Source: Candidatus Aerophobota bacterium
GTDB lineage: Bacteria > Aerophobota > Aerophobia > Aerophobales > B3-G15
Assembly (NCBI GenBank): GCA_014859225.1
Contig: JACUUP010000017.1
Span: forward strand, 1-18,874
Direction: 5' to 3'
Length of the DNA stretch: 18,874 nt
Shown: positions 7,311 through 14,966 of the stretch, piece by piece
Layout of the letters: every line of letters begins with the position of its first letter
Numbering within the stretch: position 1 is the stretch's first letter
Notes under the pieces: model-generated
Seen by the model: the letters and a program-made list of their open reading frames with translations, nothing else
Told to the model about the DNA's origin: nothing
Databases searched by the model: none
Made by a program: the position numbers and the translations under genes

Positions 7311-7360
7311 CATGCTTTACCTCTCCACATTTTTAAAAAGTTTTTCAAAAACCTGAAAAC

Positions 7361-8005
7361 TTACTTGTTTTCACCTAAATAGTAGGCAATGGATAACCTG
7401 AGAGGAGTTGCCGACAGGGCGTAGTCGTAATCGTAATAAATGTCACTATGATCGCGCTCGTAACTTATCTGGCTGTAGCCCCACTGAGCAGAAATGGCTA
7501 CGTTCTCTGGCCAGGCAGGGAACCACTCAAAACCCAGGAAAGCATCAAAGCCAGTTCCTCTGTATTCCCGCTCCCAGTAAAGATACCATCCGTCGCAATA
7601 ATCATAGTTTGTCTCTCTAAAATTGTGGAAGCGAGGTCCCGCACCAACGTAGAGATGTGAGTTTGGTGTGTCCAGCACTTTGAAGAGAACTCTTGCTACG
7701 AAACTCGTCACGTTATAATGGTAGCGCCAATTAGGCTCGCTATAGTAATATTGTGTTTCTTGCCAGGAATTCATGCCAAAGGCGCCCTCCACTCCGAGGG
7801 AAGGTGTAAACCAACCTCTTAAAAGGATTCCATCGCCGTATCCCCACCATGGACTCCATGAATGCATCGGGTCCCTCGGGACCATCTCTCGTTCATAGCC
7901 GATGGAAAATCTTCCCGATAAATCCTTGCTATAAGCAAGGCTACCTATACCTATAACTACCGCTAAAACTACCAGCAAACCAACTACCTTTCGTACCTTC
8001 TTCAT
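7361..8005 (-). CDS. Predicted small outer-membrane beta-barrel protein (family not recognised)
   Basis: 214 residues from the ATG at 8005. This start is chosen because GAGGAGG lies 6 nt upstream; the longer reading from a TTG at 8020 would place that ribosome site inside the gene. Signal peptide: MKKVRKVVGLLVVLAVVIGIGSLAYS (1-26). The mature part has amphipathic strands with aromatic girdle residues (SGRFSIGYERE, LYVGAGPRFHNF, FDAFLGFEWFP, LRLSIAYYLGENK at the end), like small OmpW/OprF-sized barrels. Loops are rich in Tyr, Trp and Asp, like the 366-aa neighbour. It is monocistronic with a near-consensus promoter (8123-8151) and terminator (7273-7310). The whole transcription unit sits between two same-orientation copies of a composite repeat (7087-7154 and 8164-8232). 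Function unknown. Confidence 0.8.
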   Translation of the reverse strand: MKKVRKVVGLLVVLAVVIGIGSLAYSKDLSGRFSIGYEREMVPRDPMHSWSPWWGYGDGILLRGWFTPSLGVEGAFGMNSWQETQYYYSEPNWRYHYNVTSFVARVLFKVLDTPNSHLYVGAGPRFHNFRETNYDYCDGWYLYWEREYRGTGFDAFLGFEWFPAWPENVAISAQWGYSQISYERDHSDIYYDYDYALSATPLRLSIAYYLGENK

Positions 8006-8071
8006 CTTTTGCCTCCTCAATTTTTCTTTTTAAGTGATAAAATAGCAAAACTCATTATATTATAAGATGCA

Positions 8072-8079
8072 TCACCTCC
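8072..8079 (-). promoter_or_regulatory. Perfect anti-16S octamer GGAGGTGA in leader, 67-74 nt upstream of the start
   Basis: The same octamer as at 6888-6895, again additional to the proper ribosome site (8012-8018). Here an ATG overlaps the end of the octamer and would give only a five-codon peptide (MHLII). The spacing of 2 nt is too short for efficient use. Standby binding or leader control is inferred. Confidence 0.4.
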
Positions 8080-8122
8080 CCGTTCCTTTTTCCCATCCAC
8101 GGTAAAAGCTTATGGTGGGTGA

Positions 8123-8151
8123 ATTGTATCATAAAGCATTTATTATGTCAA
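8123..8151 (-). promoter_or_regulatory. Near-consensus sigma70-type promoter for the 214-aa barrel gene
   Basis: On the minus strand: TTGACA (8146-8151), 17-bp spacer, TACAAT (8123-8128). Initiation near 8116 gives a leader of about 110 nt. An imperfect hairpin (8092-8119, CCCA-CCA with TGG-a-TGGG) would lie at the very 5' end of that transcript. Confidence 0.85.
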
Positions 8152-8163
8152 GCAGGATTTTTG

Positions 8164-8232
8164 CGCAGGCTAAAGCCTGCGGCTACCAGGTGCGTAATGA
8201 CAGGCGAGACGCCTGTCTTACGAGGTGTGTAA
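8164..8232 (+). repeat. Composite repeat: half junction element plus GACAGGCG palindrome
   Basis: CGCAGGCT-AA-AGCCTGCG-GCTAC (8164-8186) equals the right half of the junction element. It is followed by TAATGACAGGCG-AGA-CGCCTGTC (palindrome at 8199-8217) and a TTACGAGGTGTGTAA tail. It matches 7087-7154 over its length except for a diverged joint of about 10 nt, one indel and a few substitutions. It ends 2 nt from the lepA stop, so it is the first sequence transcribed after lepA. Confidence 0.8.
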
Positions 8233-8234
8233 TT

Positions 8235-10034
8235 TTACTCCTCAGTCTCAATGATTGATAGTAGGGCTTCCTGAGATATATTTACATTTCCAAATTTTTT
8301 CATTCTTTTTTTACCTTCTTTCTGACGTTCCAACAGTTTTCTTTTTCTGGTAACATCTCCTCCATAAAGAGGTGCAGTCACATCTTTTCTTAAAGTGGGG
8401 ATGGTTTCCCGGGCAATTATTTTTCTATCAATTGCTACCTGAATGGGGACAGGAAACTGATGTTTGGGAATGAACTTCTTTAGTTTTTTTGCCAGCACTC
8501 TTGCTCTTTGATAGGCTTTTTCTTTATGCACAATCACAGAAAGAGCGTCCACCACTTTGCCATTGACCAGAACATTCAGCTTAACCAGCTCTGTCTCCTC
8601 ATATCCTGCATGCTCGTAATCAAAGGTAGCGTAACCTCTGGTTATTGATTTTAGCTCATCGTAAAATTTTGTGGCAACCTCAGCTAAGGGCACTTTGTAA
8701 ATTAAAAGGACATGCACGGCATCAAGCCATCTCATATCCACAAACTCGCCTCTTTTTTTCTCCAAAAGGTCAAACACTGCTCCCATGTACTCCTGGGGAG
8801 AGGTTATGTTCACCTTGATGTAGGGTTCTTCCACCATCTCTATCTTTTTATCAGAGGGGAATTTACTCGGACTGGTTATCTCTAAGATTTCCCCATCAGA
8901 TGTAAGTATACGGTAGATAACATTAGGAGCGGTGCTTACAAGGTTTAAATCAAATTCTCTTTCCAGTCTTTCCTGGACTATCTCCCGGTGCAAAAGACCT
9001 AAAAACCCGCAGCGAAAGCCAGGACCTAAAACGGAAGAGTTTTCCGGCTGATAGTCAAAAGAAGGGTCGTTAAGTTTTAGTTTTTCAAAGGCATTTTTTA
9101 AACGCTCAAAGGTTTCTCCCTCTGCCGGATAAACTCCACAAAATACAACTGGCTTTGGCTGACGATAACCAGGAAAAGGTACAGGAGTTGGATTATGCCT
9201 GGAAGTTATGGTATCTCCTACCCTGAGTAAAGAAATATCCTTAACGTTAGCGATGAAATAACCCACCTCGCCTGACTCTAAGGTAGCGACAGGAACTTTT
9301 TTTAGTTTTAAGATACCAACCTCTTCTACCTTAAATTCATTCTGAGAAGACATTGCAATAATTTTCATTCCTGGTTTGATTGTGCCTTCAAAGACCCTTA
9401 TATATGCAATGACGCCTCGGTGCGTGTCAAAGAAAGAATCAAATATGAGTGCTTTTAGCGGTAGATGATTTGCCGGGATGGGTGGAGGGATTTTATTAAC
9501 GATAGCTTCAAGAGTTTCAGGAATACCTCTTCCATCGCGCGCACTTGTTAGAATAATACCTGATGCTGTATTTAATCCTAATTTTGTAAGCTGGGTTTTT
9601 ACTCTTTCAGGGTTAGCCAGGGGCAAATCAATTTTATTTATTAGCGGGATGATGGTAAGTTTTCTCTGCTGGGCAAGGGCAAGGTTTGCTATGGTTTGAG
9701 CCTCCACCCCCTGTGCAGCATCTACAACAAGTAGTGTCCCCTCACAGGCAGCAAGGGCTCTTGATACTTCGTAGCTGAAGTCCACATGTCCCGGGGTGTC
9801 AATAAGGTTCAGGGAGTATTTTTTGCCATCTTTTGCCTCGTAGGGAAGGGTGATGGTATGAGCTTTAATGGTGATTCCTTTTTCTCGTTCCAGGTCCATA
9901 GTATCAAGAGTTTGTTCTTTGAGCTCTCGCGGTGAGAGAGTATGGGTATACTCCAGCAAACGGTCGGCTAAAGTAGATTTACCATGGTCAATATGAGCAA
10001 TTATAGAGAAATTCCTGATGTTTTTTTGAGTCAT
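8235..10034 (-). CDS. lepA: Elongation factor 4 (LepA), ribosome-associated translational GTPase
   Basis: 599 residues, the normal LepA length. G-motifs are intact: AHIDHGKS (13-20), DTPGH (79-83), NKID (133-136), SAR (G5). The EF-G-like domains and the LepA-specific C-terminus follow, with the conserved run LYGGDVTRKRKLLERQKEG near the end. LepA acts on stalled or mispositioned ribosomes and influences initiation and biogenesis. The start is certain, because an in-frame TGA lies six codons upstream with no other start between; the ribosome site is odd, with AAGG directly touching the ATG. It follows rpsT by 40 nt and very likely shares its promoter. A repeat hairpin (8164-8232) abuts the stop. 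The sequence TAPLYGGD replaces the commoner TAKCYGGD, a known type of variation. Confidence 0.97.
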   Translation of the reverse strand: MTQKNIRNFSIIAHIDHGKSTLADRLLEYTHTLSPRELKEQTLDTMDLEREKGITIKAHTITLPYEAKDGKKYSLNLIDTPGHVDFSYEVSRALAACEGTLLVVDAAQGVEAQTIANLALAQQRKLTIIPLINKIDLPLANPERVKTQLTKLGLNTASGIILTSARDGRGIPETLEAIVNKIPPPIPANHLPLKALIFDSFFDTHRGVIAYIRVFEGTIKPGMKIIAMSSQNEFKVEEVGILKLKKVPVATLESGEVGYFIANVKDISLLRVGDTITSRHNPTPVPFPGYRQPKPVVFCGVYPAEGETFERLKNAFEKLKLNDPSFDYQPENSSVLGPGFRCGFLGLLHREIVQERLEREFDLNLVSTAPNVIYRILTSDGEILEITSPSKFPSDKKIEMVEEPYIKVNITSPQEYMGAVFDLLEKKRGEFVDMRWLDAVHVLLIYKVPLAEVATKFYDELKSITRGYATFDYEHAGYEETELVKLNVLVNGKVVDALSVIVHKEKAYQRARVLAKKLKKFIPKHQFPVPIQVAIDRKIIARETIPTLRKDVTAPLYGGDVTRKRKLLERQKEGKKRMKKFGNVNISQEALLSIIETEE

Positions 10035-10074
10035 CCTTGCACTAAATCAATCTTTGACAGAGTAAAAAAGCTTG

Positions 10075-10344
10075 CTAAACTTTATTCACGACATTAATTT
10101 TTTTCATAAGTTTAGCTTTCATGCGAGCTGCCTTATTTTTATGCCATATACCTTTTGAAGCGGCAGAATCAATAAGAGTTATTATTTGAGGTAACTGTTT
10201 TTTTGCCTCCTCAAGGTTTTTCTGGCTGGTAAGCTGAAGAAATTTTTTTAGAGCATTTTTTACCCGGCTCTCTATTTGGCGGTTGCGGGTTGTTTTTTTT
10301 TCGGATTGCTTCATCCGTTTTTTAGCTGATTTTGTCTGAGGCAT
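10075..10344 (-). CDS. rpsT: Small-subunit ribosomal protein S20
   Basis: 89 residues, typical for S20, which binds 16S rRNA early in 30S assembly. It begins MPQTKSAKKRMKQSEK and shows the usual basic helical pattern, with the conserved IDSAASKGIWHKNKAARMK (57-75), where most S20 proteins have IDKAAxKGVIHKNxAARxKS. Excellent ribosome site (AGGAG, 6 nt). It has its own promoter at 10373-10400 and is followed by lepA, so the two genes form a translation-related pair. It is divergent from the long plus-strand operon. Confidence 0.97.
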   Translation of the reverse strand: MPQTKSAKKRMKQSEKKTTRNRQIESRVKNALKKFLQLTSQKNLEEAKKQLPQIITLIDSAASKGIWHKNKAARMKAKLMKKINVVNKV

Positions 10345-10372
10345 AAGCTTCTCCTGTGGGTATTTTTCAAGT

Positions 10373-10400
10373 AGTTTAGCATAAATTTTGGATATGACAA
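10373..10400 (-). promoter_or_regulatory. Probable sigma70-type promoter for rpsT-lepA
   Basis: On the minus strand: TTGTCA (10395-10400), 16-bp spacer, TAAACT (10373-10378). It lies about 30 nt upstream of the rpsT ATG at 10344. Confidence 0.55.
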
Positions 10401-10416
10401 GATAGACACCGATATG

Positions 10417-10445
10417 TTGACAAAATGGTTATTTAGTGTTAGTTT
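10417..10445 (+). promoter_or_regulatory. Probable promoter for the eight-gene plus-strand operon
   Basis: TTGACA (10417-10422) is a perfect -35 box; with a 17-bp spacer the -10 would be TAGTTT (10440-10445), a poor match. It lies back-to-back with the rpsT promoter; no other intergenic space large enough for a promoter occurs downstream until polX ends. Confidence 0.5.
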
Positions 10446-10478
10446 GTTTGTGATAGATGAATTTTGAGGGAGGATAAG

Positions 10479-11231
10479 ATGAAGGATACGGTGGCGGTTA
10501 TCCTGGCTGCGGGAGAAAGTAAGAGGATGAACTCAAACGTAAGTAAGTTATTGCACCACCTGGGAGGAAAGTTACTGGTGGAGTTTCCCGTTCAAGCTTG
10601 CATAGAAGCTAATGTTGGCAGAATAATTGTCGTGGTGGGTCATCAGGCTGATAAATTGAAGGAAACTTTAAAAGATAAAGGTTGTGAGTTTGTTTATCAG
10701 GAAAAAAGGTTGGGAACAGGAGATGCCTTGAGGCGGGCAACTCCTCTACTTCAAGGTTTTAATGGAGAGCTGGTGGTGCTTCCCGGAGATGCTCCTTTCA
10801 TAAGCGCATCTTTATTAAAAAAGCTTGTTATTTATCACCGAAAAAGAAAATCTACCGCTACTATTTTAACTTCTATTGTTCCCGAGCCAGGCTACTACGG
10901 GCGAGTTGTTAGAAATGGATATAAGTTGGTGAAAAAAATTGTTGAAAGCAAAAATGCCACGCCACATCAACTTAAGATAAAAGAGATTAACTCTGGTATT
11001 TACTGTTTTGATGCCGGGAAGATTATTCTTGCTCTACCTTCTCTTAAAGTGAACAGGTTAAGTGGAGAAGTTTATTTAACCGATATTTTTGAGATTTTTT
11101 ACCGGCAAAAAGAAAAAGTTGAGGCTCTGCCGGTTGATGAGCCTTACCTTTGCATGGGAGTAAATACTCCCGATGATTGGAAAAAAGCATGTGAGTTTTT
11201 CAGAAACTCTGGACTTTTTTTATCAGTTTGA
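10479..11231 (+). CDS. Stand-alone GlmU-type N-terminal nucleotidyltransferase (UDP-GlcNAc pyrophosphorylase-like)
   Basis: 250 residues from the ATG at 10479, preceded by AGGGAGGA; a reading from a TTG at 10464 would bury that site. It carries the sugar-nucleotidyltransferase signature AAGESKRM (10-17), LGTGDA (78-83), PGDAP with metal-ligand Asp104, GYYGRVVR (138-145), EINSGIY (169-175), EVYLTDIF and a C-terminal GVN (Asn229). These match the uridylyltransferase half of GlmU, which makes UDP-GlcNAc from GlcNAc-1-phosphate and UTP. The left-handed beta-helix acetyltransferase half of GlmU (about 200 residues) is absent, and the gene simply ends before leuA 40 nt on. Either acetylation is done by another protein or the enzyme uses a different sugar phosphate. 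It is the first gene of the operon. Confidence 0.85.
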   Translation: MKDTVAVILAAGESKRMNSNVSKLLHHLGGKLLVEFPVQACIEANVGRIIVVVGHQADKLKETLKDKGCEFVYQEKRLGTGDALRRATPLLQGFNGELVVLPGDAPFISASLLKKLVIYHRKRKSTATILTSIVPEPGYYGRVVRNGYKLVKKIVESKNATPHQLKIKEINSGIYCFDAGKIILALPSLKVNRLSGEVYLTDIFEIFYRQKEKVEALPVDEPYLCMGVNTPDDWKKACEFFRNSGLFLSV

Positions 11232-11271
11232 TATAGTTTGATACTAATAGATACAGTCAACATAAGGAAAG

Positions 11272-12813
11272 ATGATGGAAAAGATTTTTATACTTGATAC
11301 CACTTTGCGTGATGGTGAACAAACTCCGGGAGTTGCACTAAGCGCAGATGAGAAATTGAAAATAGCAAAAGCTCTGGAAAAGCTAAGAGTTGACGCAATT
11401 GAGGCGGGTTTTCCTGCCTCCTCTTCCGGGGATTTTGACGCAGTGAAACTTGTTGCCGGGGAAATTGAATATTCTACGGTGGTTGCACTTGCAAGAACAG
11501 TTCCAGATGATATTGAAAAAGCTGGCCAGGCTCTTGAGCGGGCTAAAAAAGCTCGTATTCACACCTTTATAGCCACATCTCCTGTTCATATGCAATACAA
11601 ACTAAAGAAAACTTCTGATGAAGTGTTAAAAATTGCAGTTGAGGCGATTAAGCTTGCCATGGAATATACAGATGAAGTTGAATTTTCACCTGAGGATGCT
11701 TCAAGAAGTGAGATTCCTTTTCTCTTAGAAATAATCCATGCTGTAGTTGAGGCAGGTGCCAGAGTTATCAATATTCCTGATACGGTTGGTTATTCAACTC
11801 CTGATGAGTTTGCCTCACTGGTTGAAAAGGTTAAAGACTGTGTATCTTGTATGGATAATGTGAGGGTAAGTGTGCACTGCCATAATGACCTGGGAATGGC
11901 GGTTGCCAATTCCTTAGCTGCGGCAAAGAAAGGTGCAAGACAAATTGAGTGCACGGTTAACGGGATTGGGGAAAGAGCCGGTAATGCCGCTCTGGAAGAG
12001 ATAGTTATGGCTATAAAGACAAGGGAAGATTTTTTTAATTACTACACGGAGATTAACACAAAGCAGATTTATCCAGTTTCCCGTTTGGTATCCCACCTGA
12101 CAGGTATTCCTGTTCAGCCAAACAAAGCTATTGTTGGGAAAAATGCCTTTCGTCACCAGGCAGGTATTCATCAGGATGGAATTTTAAAGAAAACAACCAC
12201 TTACGAAATAATTACTCCTTCCTCAATTGGACTGGAGCAAAGTGAGCTTGTTATGGGTAAATTATCGGGGCGTCACGCTTTTAAGGACCGATTGAGTACG
12301 TTAGGTTTTACCTTAGAGGGGGAGGAGCTGGAGAACTGTTTTGACGCTTTCAAGAAGCTTTCTGAAAAGAAAAAAGAAGTTTTTGATGAGGACCTTATAT
12401 TAATTGTAGAAGAGCATACTGTCAGAATACCTCAGGTTTTCATCCTTGACTATATTCACACTGTTACAGGCAATAAAATTCTTCCCACCGCAACTGTAAG
12501 GATAAGAAAAGGTGACAAGCTGTATCAAGAAGCAGCCTGCGGAGATGGGCCAATTGATGCTGCATATAAGGCTATAGACCGTATATGCAAACTTGAGTTA
12601 AGCCTTCTTGATTACTCTATTCAGGCAGTAACCCGTGGTAAAGATGCTCTGGGCGAGGTAACGGTTAAGGTTAAAAGAGGAGATAATCTGGTTTCAGGTA
12701 GAGGCTCATCTACAGACATAATTGAGGCAAGTGCCAAAGCTTACATTAATGCTATTAATCGCTTTTTATACCGCTATGTTAAGGAAAAAGAATATGAAAG
12801 CTATACAGGATGA
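11272..12813 (+). CDS. leuA: 2-isopropylmalate synthase
   Basis: 513 residues, the standard length of bacterial LeuA. It condenses acetyl-CoA with 2-oxoisovalerate, the first committed step to leucine. Catalytic HMGL-like barrel: [10 protein letters not shown] (8-17), HCHND with metal ligands His202 and His204, NGIGERAGN (230-238, ligand Asn238). The hinge ([11 protein letters not shown] region) and the C-terminal LeuA dimer domain (about 370-500), the allosteric leucine site, are both present. Two adjacent ATGs exist; AAGGA is 3 nt before the first and 6 nt before the second (11275), so the second may be used. No leuB, leuC, leuD or leader peptide is nearby. The end overlaps pheS by 20 nt. 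Citramalate synthase is a less likely alternative on sequence style. Confidence 0.95.
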   Translation: MMEKIFILDTTLRDGEQTPGVALSADEKLKIAKALEKLRVDAIEAGFPASSSGDFDAVKLVAGEIEYSTVVALARTVPDDIEKAGQALERAKKARIHTFIATSPVHMQYKLKKTSDEVLKIAVEAIKLAMEYTDEVEFSPEDASRSEIPFLLEIIHAVVEAGARVINIPDTVGYSTPDEFASLVEKVKDCVSCMDNVRVSVHCHNDLGMAVANSLAAAKKGARQIECTVNGIGERAGNAALEEIVMAIKTREDFFNYYTEINTKQIYPVSRLVSHLTGIPVQPNKAIVGKNAFRHQAGIHQDGILKKTTTYEIITPSSIGLEQSELVMGKLSGRHAFKDRLSTLGFTLEGEELENCFDAFKKLSEKKKEVFDEDLILIVEEHTVRIPQVFILDYIHTVTGNKILPTATVRIRKGDKLYQEAACGDGPIDAAYKAIDRICKLELSLLDYSIQAVTRGKDALGEVTVKVKRGDNLVSGRGSSTDIIEASAKAYINAINRFLYRYVKEKEYESYTG

Positions 12814-13813
12814 GATAAAAAAGATAAAAAAAGACTTAGAGGAAAGACTGAGTAAAGCAAGTTCAGAAAAAGAGATAGATAATGTTAAAATAGATTTTTT
12901 AGGAAGGAAAAAAGGTAAAATCACTCTTTTATTAAAATATATTCCCGAATTATCCCCTGAAGAGAGAACTCGGATGGGAAGTTTATTAAATGAGCTTAAA
13001 AAGGAAGCGGAAAAGCTTATTGAGGGAAAAAGCGAGATTTTAAAAAAGGAAAAAGTAGCACAAAGGATAGTTGATGTTACTTTCCCTGGAGATAAGCCTT
13101 TGATAGGGAAAATCCATCCCATAACGCAAACTATCCAGAAAATTAAAGATATTTTTATCGGGCTTGGCTTTGAAGTTGTCATGGGACCGGAAATAGAGAC
13201 AGAATATTACAATTTTGAGGCTTTAAATATGCCCAGATTCCATCCGGCAAGAGATGAACAGGACTCCTTCTATATTGACTCAAATTGCCTTTTAAGAACT
13301 CAAACTTCTCCCGTTCAAATCAGAGTAATGGAAAAATCACATCCTCCCATCAGAGTCATCTCTCCTGGTCTTTGCTATAGAAGAGATGCCATTGATGCCT
13401 CTCATTTTCCTGTGTTCCATCAGGTTGAAGGTCTTGCTGTGGATGAGAAAATTACCTTTGCTGATTTAAAGGGATGTCTCACTTATTTTGTCAGGGAGAT
13501 GTTCGGGAAAGATACCAGGCTTCGTTTTCGTCCCAGTTACTTTCCTTTCACCGAACCAAGCGCCGAGGTAGATATAAGTTGTATTATCTGTAAGGGCTCA
13601 GGTTGCAGAGTTTGTTCTAATAAAGGATGGTTAGAGATTCTTGGCTCAGGAATGGTAGACCCGGAAGTTTTTAAAAAAGTGGGATATGATGTGGAAAAAT
13701 ACCAGGGTTTTGCTTTTGGTATGGGGGTGGAAAGAATTTGTATGCTTGAATACGGGATAGATGATATTCGTCTTTTCTTTCAAAATGATGTCAGGTTTTT
13801 AAGGCAATTTTAA
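12794..13813 (+). CDS. pheS: Phenylalanyl-tRNA synthetase alpha subunit
   Basis: 339 residues from the ATG at 12794 (AAGGA 8 nt upstream). An in-frame start at 12722 would add 24 unlikely residues inside leuA. It has the N-terminal coiled coil that contacts tRNA (about 1-90) and the class II core: motif 1 around [21 protein letters not shown] (131-151), motif 2 [12 protein letters not shown]...[20 protein letters not shown] (167-213), motif 3 [10 protein letters not shown] (308-317). A CxxC...CxxC pair (Cys263, 266, 271, 274) is typical of many bacterial PheS proteins. It should work as an alpha2-beta2 enzyme with PheT, yet no pheT follows: the next gene, 12 nt on, is FtsZ-like. The start overlaps the end of leuA, suggesting translational coupling. 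Confidence 0.96.
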   Translation: MKAIQDEIKKIKKDLEERLSKASSEKEIDNVKIDFLGRKKGKITLLLKYIPELSPEERTRMGSLLNELKKEAEKLIEGKSEILKKEKVAQRIVDVTFPGDKPLIGKIHPITQTIQKIKDIFIGLGFEVVMGPEIETEYYNFEALNMPRFHPARDEQDSFYIDSNCLLRTQTSPVQIRVMEKSHPPIRVISPGLCYRRDAIDASHFPVFHQVEGLAVDEKITFADLKGCLTYFVREMFGKDTRLRFRPSYFPFTEPSAEVDISCIICKGSGCRVCSNKGWLEILGSGMVDPEVFKKVGYDVEKYQGFAFGMGVERICMLEYGIDDIRLFFQNDVRFLRQF

Positions 13814-13825
13814 AAAGGACAGATT

Positions 13826-14950
13826 ATGATTCAGTTTGATGTGGGCGAAAAGCTTCCTGAAAGGGAAGGTAAAGAGTTAAAACTCTTACATAAAAAAATA
13901 AAAGTTCTGGGAATAGGTGGGGCTGGATGCAACATAGTATCGCGCATTTATTCCAGGGATTGGTCTTATGTAGATTTTTTGGTCTGTGACTCCAGCATGA
14001 GGACACTTTCTGAATGCCAGGATGTAGAAAAAATGCTGATGGGAGATTCTCTTACCCATGGATGGGGAACAGGGGGTGATAAGGAGATAGCCAGAAAAGT
14101 TGCTCAGGAAGCAGAATCTAAGATAAAGGATGTGCTTCGGGGCGCAGACCTTATCTTTGTGGTTTGTTCTCTGGGAAAAGGATTGGGAACAGGAGCCTCA
14201 CCTGTTTTTTTCAAGATTGCAAGGGAGATAGGTATTTTATCTATTGGTTTTTTTGTTTTGCCGTTTAGCTTTGAAGGGAAAGAGAGTGCAGCAAATTCAC
14301 AGGAGGCATTGAATAGTTTATGGCAACTGGTAGATGGTGCGCTGGTGGTGCCCAACGATGTTCTTCTTAGTATAGAGAAAGCTCAGTCGGAAAACTCATC
14401 TTTGAGAGAAGTTTTTTCAAAGATAGATGCTGTTTTTGAAAATCTTTTGCAGTCAGTTGAGAGTGTTCTTTTCCAACCGGCAGTTATGGGTATTGATTTT
14501 GCTGATATTAAATCTTTTCTCATAAAAGGGAAAAAGCTAATGATTACGACAGGTGAGGGAACTGGAGAGGGATGTGTTGAGGAGGCTATAGAAAAGATAT
14601 TTTATTCTTCTGCATGGGGTGAGATTTCCCTTGATAAAACAAAAGGGGCTCTGCTTATTATTAAAGCAGGAGAAGCGTTTAAACTAACGGAGCTGGAGAA
14701 AATCATTTTATCTTTACAAAAAAGGGCTGCCCTTCCTATTCCAATCACCTTTGGAGTATATACAGATAAGGAACTATCGGATAAACTTATTATAACTTTA
14801 ATGACGTGCAGTGCCGATACTCAACAGATAGAGCCTGGAAAATTAGATACGCTATATCAGCAGGAATTGAAGCTGAAGACCTACGATGAAAAAGACCTTG
14901 ATGTTCCCACATTTTTGAGAAAAAACATCAAAGTTAACAATGAAGAATAA
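13826..14950 (+). CDS. Divergent FtsZ-family (tubulin-like) GTPase
   Basis: 374 residues, close to FtsZ length and readable along it: KIKVLGIGGAGCN (24-36, T1), LTHGWGTGGD (76-85, T3), DLIFVVCSLGKGLGTGASP (108-126, T4), PFSFEG (146-151, T5), GIDFADI (222-228, T7), and an extreme C-terminal LDVPTFLRK that recalls the LDIPxFLR tail of many FtsZ proteins. FtsZ polymerises with GTP into the division ring. Two hallmark sites are altered: the tubulin signature GGGTGTG reads GKGLGTG (Lys118, Leu120), and the T7 Asn is Gly222, although catalytic Asp224 and Asp227 remain. It is therefore a divergent FtsZ or a paralogue with changed GTP turnover, possibly working with a canonical FtsZ elsewhere. AGGA stands 6 nt before the ATG. 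It lies where pheT would be expected. Confidence 0.85.
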   Translation: MIQFDVGEKLPEREGKELKLLHKKIKVLGIGGAGCNIVSRIYSRDWSYVDFLVCDSSMRTLSECQDVEKMLMGDSLTHGWGTGGDKEIARKVAQEAESKIKDVLRGADLIFVVCSLGKGLGTGASPVFFKIAREIGILSIGFFVLPFSFEGKESAANSQEALNSLWQLVDGALVVPNDVLLSIEKAQSENSSLREVFSKIDAVFENLLQSVESVLFQPAVMGIDFADIKSFLIKGKKLMITTGEGTGEGCVEEAIEKIFYSSAWGEISLDKTKGALLIIKAGEAFKLTELEKIILSLQKRAALPIPITFGVYTDKELSDKLIITLMTCSADTQQIEPGKLDTLYQQELKLKTYDEKDLDVPTFLRKNIKVNNEE

Positions 14951-14966
14951 GCTATTAATTTAAAAA

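Larger units (their letters stand above)
6828..7360. other. 533-nt intergenic region: leader and promoter of the 366-aa gene, repeat cluster, and terminator of the 214-aa gene
   Basis: No credible gene lies here. From left to right it contains a purine-rich (minus strand) leader with an extra anti-16S octamer (6888-6895), a promoter (6939-6966), a three-way-junction repeat (7055-7110), a GACAGGCG palindrome with tail (7121-7154), a second three-way-junction repeat (7166-7221), a 12-bp direct repeat pair at the borders of this cluster (6961 and 7248), and a terminator (7273-7310). The only open frame across it (6960-7154, plus) is a read-through of repeat sequence. Confidence 0.8.

Noticed and set aside
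8006-8020. Earlier TTG start for the 214-aa barrel gene
   Set aside because: It would place the GAGGAGG ribosome site inside the coding region; the ATG at 8005 is correctly spaced from it.
7055-8232. CRISPR-like array
   Set aside because: Repeats are few, of different families and irregularly spaced, and no cas gene is present.
10464-10478. Earlier TTG start for the GlmU-type gene
   Set aside because: The same reason: AGGGAGGA belongs to the ATG at 10479.
12722-12793. 24-residue N-terminal extension of PheS
   Set aside because: It lies within leuA, has no ribosome site, and the 339-residue form matches PheS length and N-terminus.
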